Source of the DNA: Nocardia miyunensis NBRC 108239
GTDB lineage: Bacteria > Actinomycetota > Actinomycetes > Mycobacteriales > Mycobacteriaceae
Assembly: GCF_001613065.1 (NCBI RefSeq)
Contig: NZ_BDBQ01000039.1
Coordinates: 62,001 to 126,000 of the forward strand
Length of the DNA: 64,000 nt
Direction: 5' to 3'
Both the position numbers and the translations under genes were made by a program. The first letter of the stretch is position 1, and each line of letters starts with the position of its first letter. Below the pieces are notes generated by a model, which had not been told where the DNA came from, did no database searches, and was given only the letters and a program-made list of their open reading frames with translations. This document shows positions 53,261 through 64,000 of this stretch, piece after piece.

Positions 53261-55399
53261 CTAGCGGCCGGTTAGGGCGAAGCGGATGTAGCTGAGCTGG
53301 GACAGGTTCCTGCGATGGATGGTCGCCGCCGCGATCCGCTGATCGAGTGCGGCGAGTTCGGCCGGGGCGTGTTGCAAAGCCAGGAGGCGCTGGGCGAATT
53401 CCTGCCGCTTGTTCGCAGCGAACGCCGTAGCGCTGGCGGCCTCGGACGCCAGCTGGGCCGACTGCGCCTCGTACTGTTGTTTGGCCCGATCCCTTTTCGG
53501 TCCGACTTCGTTTTCCGTCGTTTGCTGCCGCAGAGCCAGCCTGCTCATCTCACGCTCATGGTCGGATCGTATGGCGTCGGCATTGGACGGTTCGGTGCGC
53601 GTGAATCGCGCCTGGATTCTGGCGGCGTGTGTGGCGCGCCAGTTATCCAATGCGGTGGCTTTCACCTCGCCGATGCCCTTGACATAGACCGATCCCACGG
53701 CGGTCTGGAGGTAGGCGGTCACCGAGTTGTATGCGCCGCCGGGTGCGCTGAGGCTGATGCCGGTGAAGTCGGCAGCTGTTCGAATGCCCTGTGCGGCAAG
53801 TTCATTGGTCAGACGAGGGCCGATTCCGGGGATATCGGCCGCCGAAATCGGGAACCGCTTCAGCTGATGCCAGACGAACATGGTCCTTTCTGCGGCGAGG
53901 GCCTTGTCCAGTCGGAGTCCCAACGTGTTGCGGAGATCGTTTCGCTCACGGTCGATGGCGACGAGCGTGCGCTGTTTTTCCTGTTCTATGGCCGCGAGGT
54001 CCGCGTTGTACCTGTCCTGCCAGTACTTTCGCTGAGCGGGCAGCTGCTGCAATCGGACGTCCTCGAGCTGATCCAACTGCACTTGTTCGCTGTGCACGAC
54101 CGCCGCGGCCGTGGCAACGTCGGCAACCTCCGCCCGCCGCTGCCGGAGTTCTCCGAAATGTCGCCGCAGCTCGGCGGTTTCGGGTCTGGCGCGCTGTGCC
54201 GCCCGTACGAGGAGCGCGGCGACCAGTGGCGGAATGACGGCCAGCGGGGGAGTCAGGATGAGCAGGGCGGGCAGGGCGACGGCGATCAACAACACCAGCA
54301 GGATCAACGCCATGACGTCTCGGGCCCCGCGTACGGCGAATCGCCGCAGGGGCGCGGTGGCGGGCGCAGGTCGGTGGGTTGGTGGGTGCGCCGCCGACAC
54401 CTGCCCTGTCATCCAGCCCGGCAGCCCCTGGGTGGTGGTCGCGGATGTGGCGATCGGGGCAGCAACCTCGCCGGTCATGGCGGTCGCCAGCACGGGCAGC
54501 GCGGCCAGCGGTTGTGCGGCGAGCGATCGCAGCTGCTCCGCCAGCTGCCGGACCTCCGGATTCGCATGCGTGAGCAAGGCCGGAAAGCGTTGTGAAAAGT
54601 CAGGATTCGTGAAATCGTTTTCGGCGAGCAAGAGGTACTCGCCCTGTGGTTCGTGCAACTGCCGCCACAGGTCTGGATCGATCGCGATGGCTTTGAGTGC
54701 CCCGTAGATGACCCAGGCGGAGAAGCGATCCAGGTCGGTGCCGAAGTCGTCGTTTCCACGCTGCGGCGACTGATAGTTGCGATGCCCGCGCTCGGTTCCG
54801 CCCAAACTGCCCAACGCGGGCACGTACATTCCGTCGTAGTCCACTAATCGGAGCGTGCAGTCCCCGGTGACCAGGAGATTGCCGTGCTGTAGATCACCGT
54901 GCGCGATGCTGTGCGCTTCGAGATCGGACATCAGACCCGCGAATCGTTCGGCGAGCCGATCGACACCCGGCTGGTCGTCGTGATGAAGGTCCAACCATGC
55001 CGACAGGGTCATGCCCTGCGCCCACTCCATTTTCAGGATGGGATATCTGATCCCGCCAACCAGGATGGCGTCGGGTAGGTACTCGAAACCGATTTTCCAC
55101 GGTTGGGAGAGGTTGGCGGCCGAAAGGGTGGCCAACTGCTCGCTGATCGCGCGGTATCGCGCTTGCTGGTCCGGGATGTAGCGGGTGAAGCACTTGATGG
55201 CGTACCGGGTTCCGCTGGCCTGGTGGGTCACCGGGAAGACACTGGCGAAGTTGCCGGAGATCCCGCGGGGCTGACGCAGTGTGGTGAGCTCGGGGACCGA
55301 GGTTCTCAGCTCGGCGTCGGTGAAGCAGATGTCCGGATGTTGAAGGGCTTCCTGATAGGCGCCGGCGGTCGGAAATTCCCGGGGTGTGGTCGTGGCCAT
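53261..55399 (-). CDS. Protein kinase-like protein with membrane segments and HhH (triad 1)
   Basis: 712 residues. N-terminal eukaryote-like kinase domain: glycine-loop region GISGNFASVFPV, beta-3 Lys69 in YAIKCFTR, catalytic loop HGDLQHGNLL (about 166), metal Asp in LVDYDGMYVP (about 185). Then a hydrophobic stretch at about 360-400 (two helices), a long Glu/Arg/Gln-rich coiled coil, and a helix-hairpin-helix module (SAADIPGIGPRLTNELAAQG, about 520-540) with a second near VYVKGIGEVKATALDNW. All kinase residues are present, so it should be active; HhH suggests DNA binding. Starts 5 bp after the PP2C stop. Confidence 0.88.
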   Translation of the reverse strand: MATTTPREFPTAGAYQEALQHPDICFTDAELRTSVPELTTLRQPRGISGNFASVFPVTHQASGTRYAIKCFTRYIPDQQARYRAISEQLATLSAANLSQPWKIGFEYLPDAILVGGIRYPILKMEWAQGMTLSAWLDLHHDDQPGVDRLAERFAGLMSDLEAHSIAHGDLQHGNLLVTGDCTLRLVDYDGMYVPALGSLGGTERGHRNYQSPQRGNDDFGTDLDRFSAWVIYGALKAIAIDPDLWRQLHEPQGEYLLLAENDFTNPDFSQRFPALLTHANPEVRQLAEQLRSLAAQPLAALPVLATAMTGEVAAPIATSATTTQGLPGWMTGQVSAAHPPTHRPAPATAPLRRFAVRGARDVMALILLVLLIAVALPALLILTPPLAVIPPLVAALLVRAAQRARPETAELRRHFGELRQRRAEVADVATAAAVVHSEQVQLDQLEDVRLQQLPAQRKYWQDRYNADLAAIEQEKQRTLVAIDRERNDLRNTLGLRLDKALAAERTMFVWHQLKRFPISAADIPGIGPRLTNELAAQGIRTAADFTGISLSAPGGAYNSVTAYLQTAVGSVYVKGIGEVKATALDNWRATHAARIQARFTRTEPSNADAIRSDHEREMSRLALRQQTTENEVGPKRDRAKQQYEAQSAQLASEAASATAFAANKRQEFAQRLLALQHAPAELAALDQRIAAATIHRRNLSQLSYIRFALTGR

Positions 55400-55404
55400 C
55401 GGCG

Positions 55405-56226
55405 TTACCGGCCCTCGAAATCGATTCGAATCAGCGCGACATCGTCGTTTCGTACCTCTTGCCGGTCTCGGCGGGTGTCCAGCCAGTCGGAGAATCGGCT
55501 CGAGTCGTGCGGACCGCCGAACTCCAGCAGTTCGTGTAGTGCGGCGGTGGGATCGGAGGCCGCCAGGAACCAGGCTGCCAATGCGTCGGACATGAGCAGT
55601 AGCCGGTCACCGGGAACGCATACGCCCTCGGTGAGCTCAGTGCGCTCCCACAGCAGCGCGGTGTCGTGGTTGCGGCTACCGAAGAGATTCGGGTCCGTCC
55701 CGAACTCCTCGGTGGTGTGCACCGGAAACGCGTTGAGTGGCAGTTCGTCACGGATATGGAATAGGCAGGTGTCCCCCAAAGCGGCTGCCTGCCATCGCCA
55801 TTCGGCTACGCGTTCCGGCGTGACCAGCACACAGAGCAGGGTCGCGAAGGTGCTGCCCGCCAGCTTCGACTGCTCGTACCACGCCAGCGGGCGGCCTGCC
55901 GCGGCCCGATCGGACGAGTACTCGGCCAGCCACGGATTCCATCGGGCCACCACTTCGGCGGCGAAGTCCTCGAATGCCGCGCCGGTTCCGAAGAACTGCG
56001 GATCGGACAGGGCTCTCGTGGCCGACGCGGCGGCGAGCATTGCGGCCCAATCCTTGGACAACATGCTCTCGGTCGCTCCGTCGCACACACTCGCGGCGAT
56101 AGGGCCCGAGACAAGTTCGTCGAAGGGGACCTGTGGCAGTACGCACACCGCGTCCTCGCACTCCGCCCCGGTCAAGCCGCGCTTGGGCACTACCAGATGG
56201 GTGACGTACAGGCCCGGTGTCATCAC
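55405..56226 (-). CDS. PP2C-type protein phosphatase (triad 1)
   Basis: 273 residues from GTG 56226 or ATG 56223 (both next to the VWA stop, overlap 4 or 1 bp). PP2C-family metal and core motifs in order: CEDAVCV, SVCDGATESMLSKDWA (in place of the classical DGxGG), LGDTCLFHIRDE, LLLMSDALAAWFLA and RNDDVALIRIDFEGR. It is about the size of a bare PP2C catalytic domain; no membrane segment. Expected to remove phosphates added by the neighbouring kinase. Middle gene of VWA-PP2C-kinase. Confidence 0.87.
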   Translation of the reverse strand: MMTPGLYVTHLVVPKRGLTGAECEDAVCVLPQVPFDELVSGPIAASVCDGATESMLSKDWAAMLAAASATRALSDPQFFGTGAAFEDFAAEVVARWNPWLAEYSSDRAAAGRPLAWYEQSKLAGSTFATLLCVLVTPERVAEWRWQAAALGDTCLFHIRDELPLNAFPVHTTEEFGTDPNLFGSRNHDTALLWERTELTEGVCVPGDRLLLMSDALAAWFLAASDPTAALHELLEFGGPHDSSRFSDWLDTRRDRQEVRNDDVALIRIDFEGR

Positions 56227-57059
56227 CGCAGTTCGGTCGCGCGGGTCCCGATGTCCAGGAATTGAACGACCGAGGTGATGTCCGCGTTGTAGACGAATCC
56301 TCTTGTGGTTTCGCCGATCTGGTGCCCTTGCGCTGCGGCGTATGACCGCATGTGGCTGGGCAGCACGCTCGACATCGCGAACAGTGTTTGCGCGTAGGTG
56401 TCGGGCAGACCGACGTCGGAGCCGGGGAAGGTCACCGGTGAGCCGCCCGTTGCAGAGACGTGCAGGTTGAACAGTAGGACCGCACCGTCGGCGGTTGCCT
56501 GCGAGGTGATGGCGGCGGCGGCTTCGGTGGGGGCGCCGTCGGTCGATTCACCATCGGTGAGATTGATGACGATGGGTGGGAAGCCGCCGGGGTGTTGCCC
56601 GATCCAGCCTCGCACCAGGGTTTCCGCGTATCGGAGCGCGCGATTCATGGGTGTGCCGCCACCGATGACGGGGTCCATCCATACCGGGAACTGCACCGTG
56701 GACTCGACCAGTCCGCCGGCGCCGTCGGGGATCTTCTTCGACCGTTCCTCCACGCGCGCCGGGTTATCGGCAACCTCACTGAGCGGCACCAGGTCACGGC
56801 CGGTGAGCGAACCGGAGAAGGCCGATCCGACGGTAGCGCCGTACCCGATCACCGCGACATGGAAGTAGTCCCGGACCCCTTCCTCCTTGGCGCATTTGAC
56901 CGCCAGCTCGGTCAACAGCCGGTTGATCGCGTCGGCGACGACGTCGGCCTTCTTCTGCGGGACTTCGCCGCCGATCAGGTCACCCATGGACGTCGACTGA
57001 TCGACGAGGAAAATGAAGCAGGTTGGATTGGTGCGGCTGATCTCCGCCGTGTACGGCAT
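56223..57059 (-). CDS. TerY-like von Willebrand factor A protein (triad 1)
   Basis: 278 residues from ATG 57059 (MPYTAEISRTNP), preceded by ggggag. The VWA fold has an intact MIDAS: DQSTSMGD near residue 21, Thr in GGGTPMNRALRYAE, Asp in PIVINLTDGESTDG. The C-terminus RGFVYNADITSVVQFLDIGT is shared with the second VWA protein. No zinc ribbon or signal peptide; cytoplasmic. VWA proteins of this type (TerY) accompany a kinase and a PP2C in the known TerY-P triad and probably scaffold substrates. First gene of triad 1. Confidence 0.88.
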   Translation of the reverse strand: MPYTAEISRTNPTCFIFLVDQSTSMGDLIGGEVPQKKADVVADAINRLLTELAVKCAKEEGVRDYFHVAVIGYGATVGSAFSGSLTGRDLVPLSEVADNPARVEERSKKIPDGAGGLVESTVQFPVWMDPVIGGGTPMNRALRYAETLVRGWIGQHPGGFPPIVINLTDGESTDGAPTEAAAAITSQATADGAVLLFNLHVSATGGSPVTFPGSDVGLPDTYAQTLFAMSSVLPSHMRSYAAAQGHQIGETTRGFVYNADITSVVQFLDIGTRATELR

Positions 57060-57203
57060 GTGTACTCCCCATTGTGTGAACCCCGGACACGACAGGCGTG
57101 CGCCCGAAACCGTGTCTACCGTAATGAAATCGGACCGCCGGGACGGTGTCAATCGGAACGCTGTCGACCCCTGTAACGGGATAGTTGCCAATCGATGAGT
57201 CGA
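57060..57203. other. 144-bp spacer between the two triads
   Basis: Non-coding on the minus strand between the end of kinase 2 and the start of VWA 1. It contains small inverted sequences (ATCGA-N4-TCGAT at 57191-57204; CCC-N6-GGG near 57170) and could hold an internal promoter for triad 1. No terminator with a T-run seen. Confidence 0.4.
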
Positions 57204-59236
<2,033 letters not shown>

Positions 59237-59240
<4 letters not shown>

Positions 59241-59938
59241 AGTTGCACCACGCAGACGGTTGTGTCGTCGTTGTCGAGGTCGTCGTGGGCGCGGGCGTCC
59301 GTGACCCACTGGGCGAACGCCTCCTCCGTGGCGAGGTGCTCTCCCATGTCAACTTTCCGGCCCTGCTCGTGAGCGCGCAGTAGGTACTTCGACAGTGCGT
59401 CGGTTGCGAGTAGCAGCGTGTCCCCCGGCTGATATGGAATGGTGAAGCGCCACAGTGACTTACGAAACGTGTCGGCATCGCCGAACGGTGACCGTATGGA
59501 CGGTGGGTTACGGCCGAAACGTGTGCAGCCGTCCACTGGCCCGGCCGTAACCAGGCTTTCGTCCCGGAAGTGGAGCAGGCACGAATCCCCGACGGCGGTG
59601 ACGTCGTAACAGGCGCGATCGGGGGTGAGGCGTACCCCGACGAAGGTCGCCCCCGCGCCCCGCGCCAGTTTCGATTTCGCGTGCCACGGCAGCGTCGGCA
59701 GGTACACCTCATCGCGCCACAGGCGGCGCAGCCGGGTTAGCTCTGCGGCATCCCATGGCTCGATGTGTTCTCGGACATACGCTTTCACCAGGATGTCGGC
59801 CCACACCTCGGCACGCGCCGAGTCGGAGGTGCCGTCGGCGATCGCGAACCGGTCCGCGCTGGCATCGGCGCGGTCCTCGTTCACGGGTTTGTCGGCTTTT
59901 GTTATCGACCACAGCGTTGCAGTAGCGCTGGGCATCAC
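59237..59938 (-). CDS. PP2C-type protein phosphatase (triad 2)
   Basis: 233 residues from GTG 59938 or ATG 59935, overlapping the VWA 2 stop. PP2C motifs: KPVNEDRADASADRFAIADG, TSDSARAEVWADI, VGDSCLLHFRDESL, LLLATDALSKYLLR and LDNDDTTVCVVQL. It is shorter than the triad 1 phosphatase but keeps the metal-binding Asp/Glu residues. Cytoplasmic. Its stop overlaps the kinase 2 start (GTGA), so all three genes of triad 2 are translationally coupled. Confidence 0.87.
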
Positions 59939-60855
59939 AGGTTCGTATCGCCCTCGGAATCCTCGTCGACCGGGTCGTGAGGTTCGGCGTGGGACGAGTC
60001 GCCCGCGGTCAACTCCGCGAGTCCGGTCGGCGTCACCGACCGGGTGCCGATGTCCAGAAAGTCGATCACCGCCGTCGCGTCCGCGTTGTACAGGAATCCG
60101 CGTGCACCGGACTGCACCGGGTATCCCATCGCCGCCGCGGCTTCCAGCATCGCGGGTGGTAGTTCGCTGGATAGTTCGTACAGCAGTGTGGCATTGGAAT
60201 CGGACAGTGCCGCAGCGGAATTCGGAAGCCTGACCTGCTGGCTCTGCACTCCGGACAGGTGCAGGTTGAATACGAGCGCCTGGCCGTCGTTGGTGCCCAG
60301 TTTACGGATCCGGGCGACGACGTCCCGTGGGTCGCCATCGGTGCTCATCCCGTCGGTCACGTTGATCACGATCGGCGGAAAGCTGGATGGATGTGCGGCG
60401 CACCATGATTCCACCACCGGTTCGATCGCGGTGAAGGCCGCCACCATCGGTGTTGCACCGTCGGCGACCGGGTCCACCCACACCGGCAAGTATTGCTGTT
60501 CCGGAATCACCCCGCCCGCACCGTCGGGGACGCGCCGGGTGACGGTGTCCACCCGCAACGGGTGCTCGGCGATATGCCCGACCGGCACGATCAGCCGACT
60601 CTTGTCGGTGCCGTAGAGGGCACCGCCGACCTCCGTGCCGTATCCTAGGACGCCGACCTCGAAGTAGTCGTGCACCTGCTCGTCGCCGCGGCTGCACAGC
60701 AAGACCGCATTGCCCAGAAGATTGTTCACCGCCAAGGCCAGTGCCTGCGCCTTCGACTGTCCGGTCTCGGCCCACGGTTCGGCCATCGAGAACGATCGGT
60801 CGATCGCGAGCAGTAGCAGTGCGGGCTGCCTACGGTTGATTTCCGCCGAGTACAA
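59935..60855 (-). CDS. TerY-like von Willebrand factor A protein (triad 2)
   Basis: 306 residues from TTG 60855 (LYSAEINRRQPALLLLAIDR), preferred because GGGGAGAGG lies just upstream and the N-terminus then aligns with VWA 1; ATG 60882 and GTG 60891 lack such a site. MIDAS: AIDRSFSMAEPW, DGATPMVAAF, PIVINVTDGMSTDG. The shared C-terminal motif GFLYNADATAVIDFLDIGT is followed by an acidic tail of about 35 residues absent from VWA 1. First gene of the long minus-strand operon of seven genes ending at 50414. Confidence 0.87.
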   Translation of the reverse strand: MYSAEINRRQPALLLLAIDRSFSMAEPWAETGQSKAQALALAVNNLLGNAVLLCSRGDEQVHDYFEVGVLGYGTEVGGALYGTDKSRLIVPVGHIAEHPLRVDTVTRRVPDGAGGVIPEQQYLPVWVDPVADGATPMVAAFTAIEPVVESWCAAHPSSFPPIVINVTDGMSTDGDPRDVVARIRKLGTNDGQALVFNLHLSGVQSQQVRLPNSAAALSDSNATLLYELSSELPPAMLEAAAAMGYPVQSGARGFLYNADATAVIDFLDIGTRSVTPTGLAELTAGDSSHAEPHDPVDEDSEGDTNL

Positions 60856-60891
60856 GTTGAATCCTCTCCCCAGTTGATCCATGTCGGGCAC

Positions 60892-61117
60892 ACGCCGAGT
60901 GCTGTTCCCGCCGAGCCGTATTCGTGATACGGCGTTGTACCTTGGTCAGAGTAGCGGAGCAGGAACGGATTTCGTGTATTTAGTGTCGAGTTCCTTTGTG
61001 CGACATTGCAAATGAGATTTCACGACCGGCCAGCGGGTTGAGTTGTCAGAGGGCGGCAGCGGGATCTCGTCGGCGTCGTTATGATCAGACCCGAGTATTG
61101 CTGGATCTGAGGTCGGA
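60892..61117. promoter_or_regulatory. Upstream region of the triad operon
   Basis: 226-bp non-coding, AT-richer region between the triad operon (reading left) and the end of the AAA ATPase gene. It holds a perfect 7-bp inverted repeat, GCCGTAT-N5-ATACGGC, at 60915-60933, about 60 bp before the VWA 2 start, in the right place for an operator or leader hairpin. No clear -35/-10 pair can be named. Confidence 0.5.
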
Positions 61118-62554
61118 TCACCTGGTTCGGTTGTCGCGTGGCTGCCATGCTTCGAGCAGATCCGCAGGGGTGAAGACGGCATCGAGGTGATCGGCTGTCG
61201 CTCCGGAGCGGGTGACTGCGATCAGTGGGATCGGATCATCTGTCACTCGGTGGCGGTGGCGCTGGAGTGCGGTCAGGTCGTGGTTGTCGAAGGGGGAGTT
61301 CTCCAGCCATTTGATAGATCCCAAGAACGTCAGTTCGTGTGCGACGGGCTCTCTGTCAGCGCCCACGATGTCGATTTCGACGTCGTTGCTGCGGGTCCAA
61401 TAGCCACCGATTGCGGGAACTGCGGGGATTCCGTGTACGGGCAGCAGGCGTGCCAGTGATTCGCGAATCAATGGCTCTACGGCGCGCCCGCGCCAGCTGG
61501 TCCATCCGCGGCGAATGCGTTCGAGGGTCAGGTCTGGGCGCATGCGGTCCAACTCGGCGAGGTGCGGGCCGAGGAAGGTCAGCCAGAAGCGGAGATATGG
61601 GTCGGTGATCCGATAGCGGCGTTCTTTCGAGGGAGTGAGGCTGATCGGGAGCTCGGCTGCGACGATGCCCTTGTCGGTCAGCAGCTCAGTGGCGCGTGAC
61701 AGTGTCGAGTGCGCGATTCCGCCGGCTGCTCGGGCGATGTTGGTGAAGGTGCGTTCGCCGCTGCCGATTGCCGCCAGGACCTGGCGAGCTTGGGTCTGGT
61801 CCGGAAATTCGGCGGCCAGGGACAGTTGTGCGGAAACGACCAATGGGCTCACCGGATCTGCCAGTTCGCGGGAAAGGAATGCCTGGACATCCTCGCCCGT
61901 GTTCCAGCGCGCCGCGATGATGGGGAGCCCACCGGTGATCAGGGTGGCGTCGAAGGCGGCTGCCGGGGCGAGGCCCGTCATTGCGGCTACATCGGCCGGA
62001 TTGAGTGGTCCCAGCCGCATTTCGGTGCCGCGTTGGTGGAATGGCCGTCCGTATGAGGTCAGTGCCTGCATCATGGCGAGATCGGAACCGATGAGGATCA
62101 GCAGCACGGGTTTGCGCGACAGTTCGCGATCCCAAGCCCGCTGCAGAATGCTCTCGAACGCTCCTGCGGGGTCCATGAGGTATGGCAGCTCGTCGAGCAC
62201 CACGACACTTGGCTGGTTCTCGGGCAAGATACTTGCGAGCTGGCGGAACGCGGCAGTCCAGTTGCCCGGTATGGCGTCGGCGAAGATGTCGGCGTCAGGC
62301 AGTGACGAACTTCGTACGGCGTCGGTGAACTCGGTCAGCGGCTCGGTGCCGAAGCCGATCTCGCTGGTATGAAAGACGTTTGGTACCCGGTTTCGGTCGA
62401 CGAACTCCTCCACCAATGCGGACTTGCCGATTCGGCGTCGCCCGCGCAGGATCAGACATCGCCCCGGCCTGGTCGTGCCGATCTCCGCTCGCACTCCGTC
62501 CAATGCGGCGGACAGTGTGTTCAGTTCGCGCTCTCGTCCGATGAAGTCGCCCAA
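61118..62554 (-). CDS. AAA ATPase with C-terminal DUF234 nuclease-like domain
   Basis: 478 residues from TTG 62554 (LGDFIGRERELNTLSAALDG), with GGGAGGTGCAGG upstream. Walker A is LRGRRRIGKSALVEEF (about 35-50), Walker B SVVVLDELPYL (about 115), arginine-rich sensor region near RAWDRELSRKP. Then a winged helix (RTFTNIARAAGGIAHSTLSR, ATELLTDKGIV) and a DUF234 domain with a PD-(D/E)xK-like core (WTRSNDVEIDIVGADRE, HELTFLGSIKW). Archaeal/bacterial ATPases of this sort are widespread and often mobile; role unknown. Own promoter region with inverted repeats at 62579-62613. Confidence 0.9.
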   Translation of the reverse strand: MGDFIGRERELNTLSAALDGVRAEIGTTRPGRCLILRGRRRIGKSALVEEFVDRNRVPNVFHTSEIGFGTEPLTEFTDAVRSSSLPDADIFADAIPGNWTAAFRQLASILPENQPSVVVLDELPYLMDPAGAFESILQRAWDRELSRKPVLLILIGSDLAMMQALTSYGRPFHQRGTEMRLGPLNPADVAAMTGLAPAAAFDATLITGGLPIIAARWNTGEDVQAFLSRELADPVSPLVVSAQLSLAAEFPDQTQARQVLAAIGSGERTFTNIARAAGGIAHSTLSRATELLTDKGIVAAELPISLTPSKERRYRITDPYLRFWLTFLGPHLAELDRMRPDLTLERIRRGWTSWRGRAVEPLIRESLARLLPVHGIPAVPAIGGYWTRSNDVEIDIVGADREPVAHELTFLGSIKWLENSPFDNHDLTALQRHRHRVTDDPIPLIAVTRSGATADHLDAVFTPADLLEAWQPRDNRTR

Positions 62555-62578
62555 CCTGCACCTCCCTAGCGCTCTATG

Positions 62579-62613
62579 CTATCGGTGTCGATAGTATTGC
62601 ACAAGATACTATC
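62579..62613. promoter_or_regulatory. Overlapping inverted repeats upstream of the AAA ATPase
   Basis: Two overlapping perfect inverted repeats: CTATCG-N4-CGATAG (62579-62594) and GATAGTAT-N8-ATACTATC (62590-62613). They form three spaced copies of the half-site CTATC/GATAG in an AT-rich stretch 25-59 bp upstream of the TTG start. Probably an operator for self-control or for a regulator outside the window. Confidence 0.6.
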
Positions 62614-62683
62614 TCATTTGGGAGAATGTACGACGGTGCGGTTCGATCGACGTAGGAGGTGGTCGGGCGGCTTTGTAAGACGG

Positions 62684-63255
62684 TGGGCATGGGTGAGCCT
62701 CTTGCGAACATGAAGCGGGTTCTTGCTGCGGTGCAACGGATTACGTCGCCGTCGCCGGATGGATTCGGGATTTCGCAGCGGAGTGTCGTGGTGTCGACGG
62801 TGGGTTTGGCTCCGGCGATCCGGAAGTTGGCGGACACCGGGCTGTCGGTGACTTTGGCTGTGTCGCTGCATACTCCGGATGATGAGTTGCGGGATACGTT
62901 GGTGCCGGTCAATAATCGCTGGCCTGTGGCCGAGGTCCTGGATGCGGCAAGGTATTACGCGGATCGGACGGGGCGCCGTGTGTCGATCGAGTATGCGTTG
63001 ATCCGGGATATCAATGATCAGCCGTGGCGTGCGGACTTGCTTGGTTCGAAGTTGCACAAGGCGCTCGGGTCGCGTGTGCATGTGAATTTGATTCCGTTGA
63101 ATCCGACTCCGGGTAGTAAGTGGGATGCGTCTCCGAAACCTGTTGAGCGGGAGTTCGTTCGGCGGGTTGAGGCGCAGGGGGTGGCGTGTACGGTGCGGGA
63201 TACGCGGGGGCAGGAGATCGCGGCGGCCTGCGGGCAGCTCGCCGCCGAGGAATAG
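62684..63255 (+). pseudogene. rlmN: Truncated second copy of the rlmN 3' part
   Basis: Encodes the last 190 residues of RlmN (from VGMGEPLANM to CGQLAAEE), about 93% identical to the complete protein. It lacks the N-terminal domain and the CxxxCxxC cluster, so it cannot be active. The frame is open, with no stops or frameshifts. It begins exactly at the shared 16-bp tgggcatgggtgagcc and marks the right edge of the island. T-rich third positions like the left copy. Confidence 0.9.
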
Positions 63256-63413
63256 AAAGTTGTTCGTCGGGCTGCGGCGATCGTGGCCTGACCGCGACAT
63301 GACCAGGCCATTCACCATCCTCGGCCGCACCGGATGACGTTGAAACGGCCGTGGCGCTGACTCAGACGGAGTGAAAAGGCTGGAATATCAGCCGAGTGCT
63401 TGAATCTCGGTCG

Positions 63414-64000
63414 CTACAGTAGCTTCTCCTGGCTGGCCGCCCACGACGCCAATAGGGCTAGACCGTCCGCGGTCGCCGTGCCAGTGGGCGCGGTGTAGAC
63501 GTTCAGATGCATGCCGGGGTCGGCAGGCAGTTCCATCGACTCGACGTCCAGATCGAGCTGGCCCACTACCGGATGGTGCACACGCTTGCGTCCGGACCGG
63601 TGGAGCCGAACGTCCTGAGACGCCCACCGCTGCCGAAATAGTTCACTGCGTGTTGATAATTCACCGACCAGGGCGATCAGCTCCTCGTCGTGCGGATTGC
63701 GGCCGGCTTCCATGCGTAGCTTCGCGGCCACATCGCAGGCGATTCGGTCATAGTCGACGAAGAACGTTTGTGCCGCCTCGGGATCCAGATACACGAACCG
63801 CGCGGTGTTCGCCGGCCGTCGCGTGTCGGCCAGCACCGGTGAATACAGCGCGCGGGCAAGGTGATTCATGGCCAGCACGTCATAACGGCCGTTGCAAATC
63901 CAAGCCGGCGCATCGGTGATGGCGTCGAGCACCCGCGCAAGCGCCGGACGCACCGTCGCGTCGGGTCGCCGACGGCGTGGACCGCTGGGCGCCCTGGACT
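63414..64000 (-). CDS. MmyB-type XRE regulator, C-terminal part (cut by window edge)
   Basis: The frame is open to the window end, so the N-terminal HTH is missing. About 195 residues are visible and match the MmyB-like ligand-binding domain: VRPALARVLDAITDAPAWIC, GRYDVLAMNHLARALYSPVL, ARFVYLDPEAAQTFFVDYDR, GELSTRSELFRQRWASQDVR, KRVHHPVVGQLDLDVESMEL and LNVYTAPTGTATADGLALL. Such regulators usually control a neighbouring dehydrogenase gene. The GTG at 63953 is internal. Confidence 0.9.
   Translation of the reverse strand, partial: SRAPSGPRRRRPDATVRPALARVLDAITDAPAWICNGRYDVLAMNHLARALYSPVLADTRRPANTARFVYLDPEAAQTFFVDYDRIACDVAAKLRMEAGRNPHDEELIALVGELSTRSELFRQRWASQDVRLHRSGRKRVHHPVVGQLDLDVESMELPADPGMHLNVYTAPTGTATADGLALLASWAASQEKLL

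Overview
The window is high-GC actinobacterial DNA from a Nocardia-like member of the Mycobacteriales. From smc to rlmN the gene order (smc, ftsY, amt, PII, glnD, ffh, amidohydrolase, rpsP, KH protein, rimM, trmD, rplS, lepB, rnhB, DUF2469, yraN, yifB, dprA, xerC, M23 peptidase, rpsB, tsf, pyrH, frr, cdsA, rlmN) follows, as I remember it, the order in Mycobacterium tuberculosis. An ectoine/hydroxyectoine operon, TetR proteins with a C-terminal zinc knuckle and widespread GTG starts fit Nocardia. The genus is inferred, not proven.

Layout. 0-2.3 kb: end of an ectoine operon (ectB partial, ectC, ectD). 2.3-6.4 kb: a DUF72 protein, two adjacent acyl-CoA dehydrogenases and a DUF1707 membrane protein facing a shared control region with a repeated palindrome. 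6.4-10.1 kb: smc. 10.2-14.1 kb: accessory genes between smc and ftsY (secreted lipase-like protein, hypothetical, NmrA/TetR divergent pair with a perfect operator, DUF2237). 14.4-24.1 kb: ftsY, amt-glnK-glnD nitrogen genes, ffh, amidohydrolase; a 37-bp tandem repeat and a nested hairpin lie between ftsY and amt. 24.3-34.6 kb: Uma2 nuclease-like gene, rpsP-khpA-rimM-trmD, an SDR remnant, tex, a membrane protein, rplS, two tandem lepB genes, rnhB, DUF2469. 34.7-41.9 kb: a pair of DnaA boxes, yraN-yifB-dprA, xerC, DUF1990, an iron-box-controlled siderophore-interacting protein, M23 peptidase. 42.2-49.1 kb: rpsB-tsf-pyrH-frr-cdsA, a possible 32-residue secreted peptide, a Tat-exported metallophosphoesterase and a LapA-like membrane protein.

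49.2-63.3 kb is the most interesting part. rlmN changes base composition abruptly at about 49,800, and its last 572 bp are repeated directly 12,899 bp downstream (62,684-63,255) as a truncated copy. Between the copies is a minus-strand island: two complete VWA / PP2C phosphatase / protein kinase triads in tandem (TerY-P-like), followed by an SF1 helicase with a C-terminal restriction-nuclease-like domain, plus a separate AAA ATPase of the DUF234 type. Genes inside each triad overlap or almost touch, so each triad is probably translated as one unit. The kinases differ: one has a helix-hairpin-helix module; the other has an OB-like domain and Thr-Pro repeat linkers encoded by hexanucleotide arrays, and has Arg in place of the beta-3 Lys. 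I infer a stress-response or antiviral DNA-processing system that entered at a recombination hotspot in rlmN. No integrase or transposase is visible. The window ends inside a MmyB-type regulator gene.
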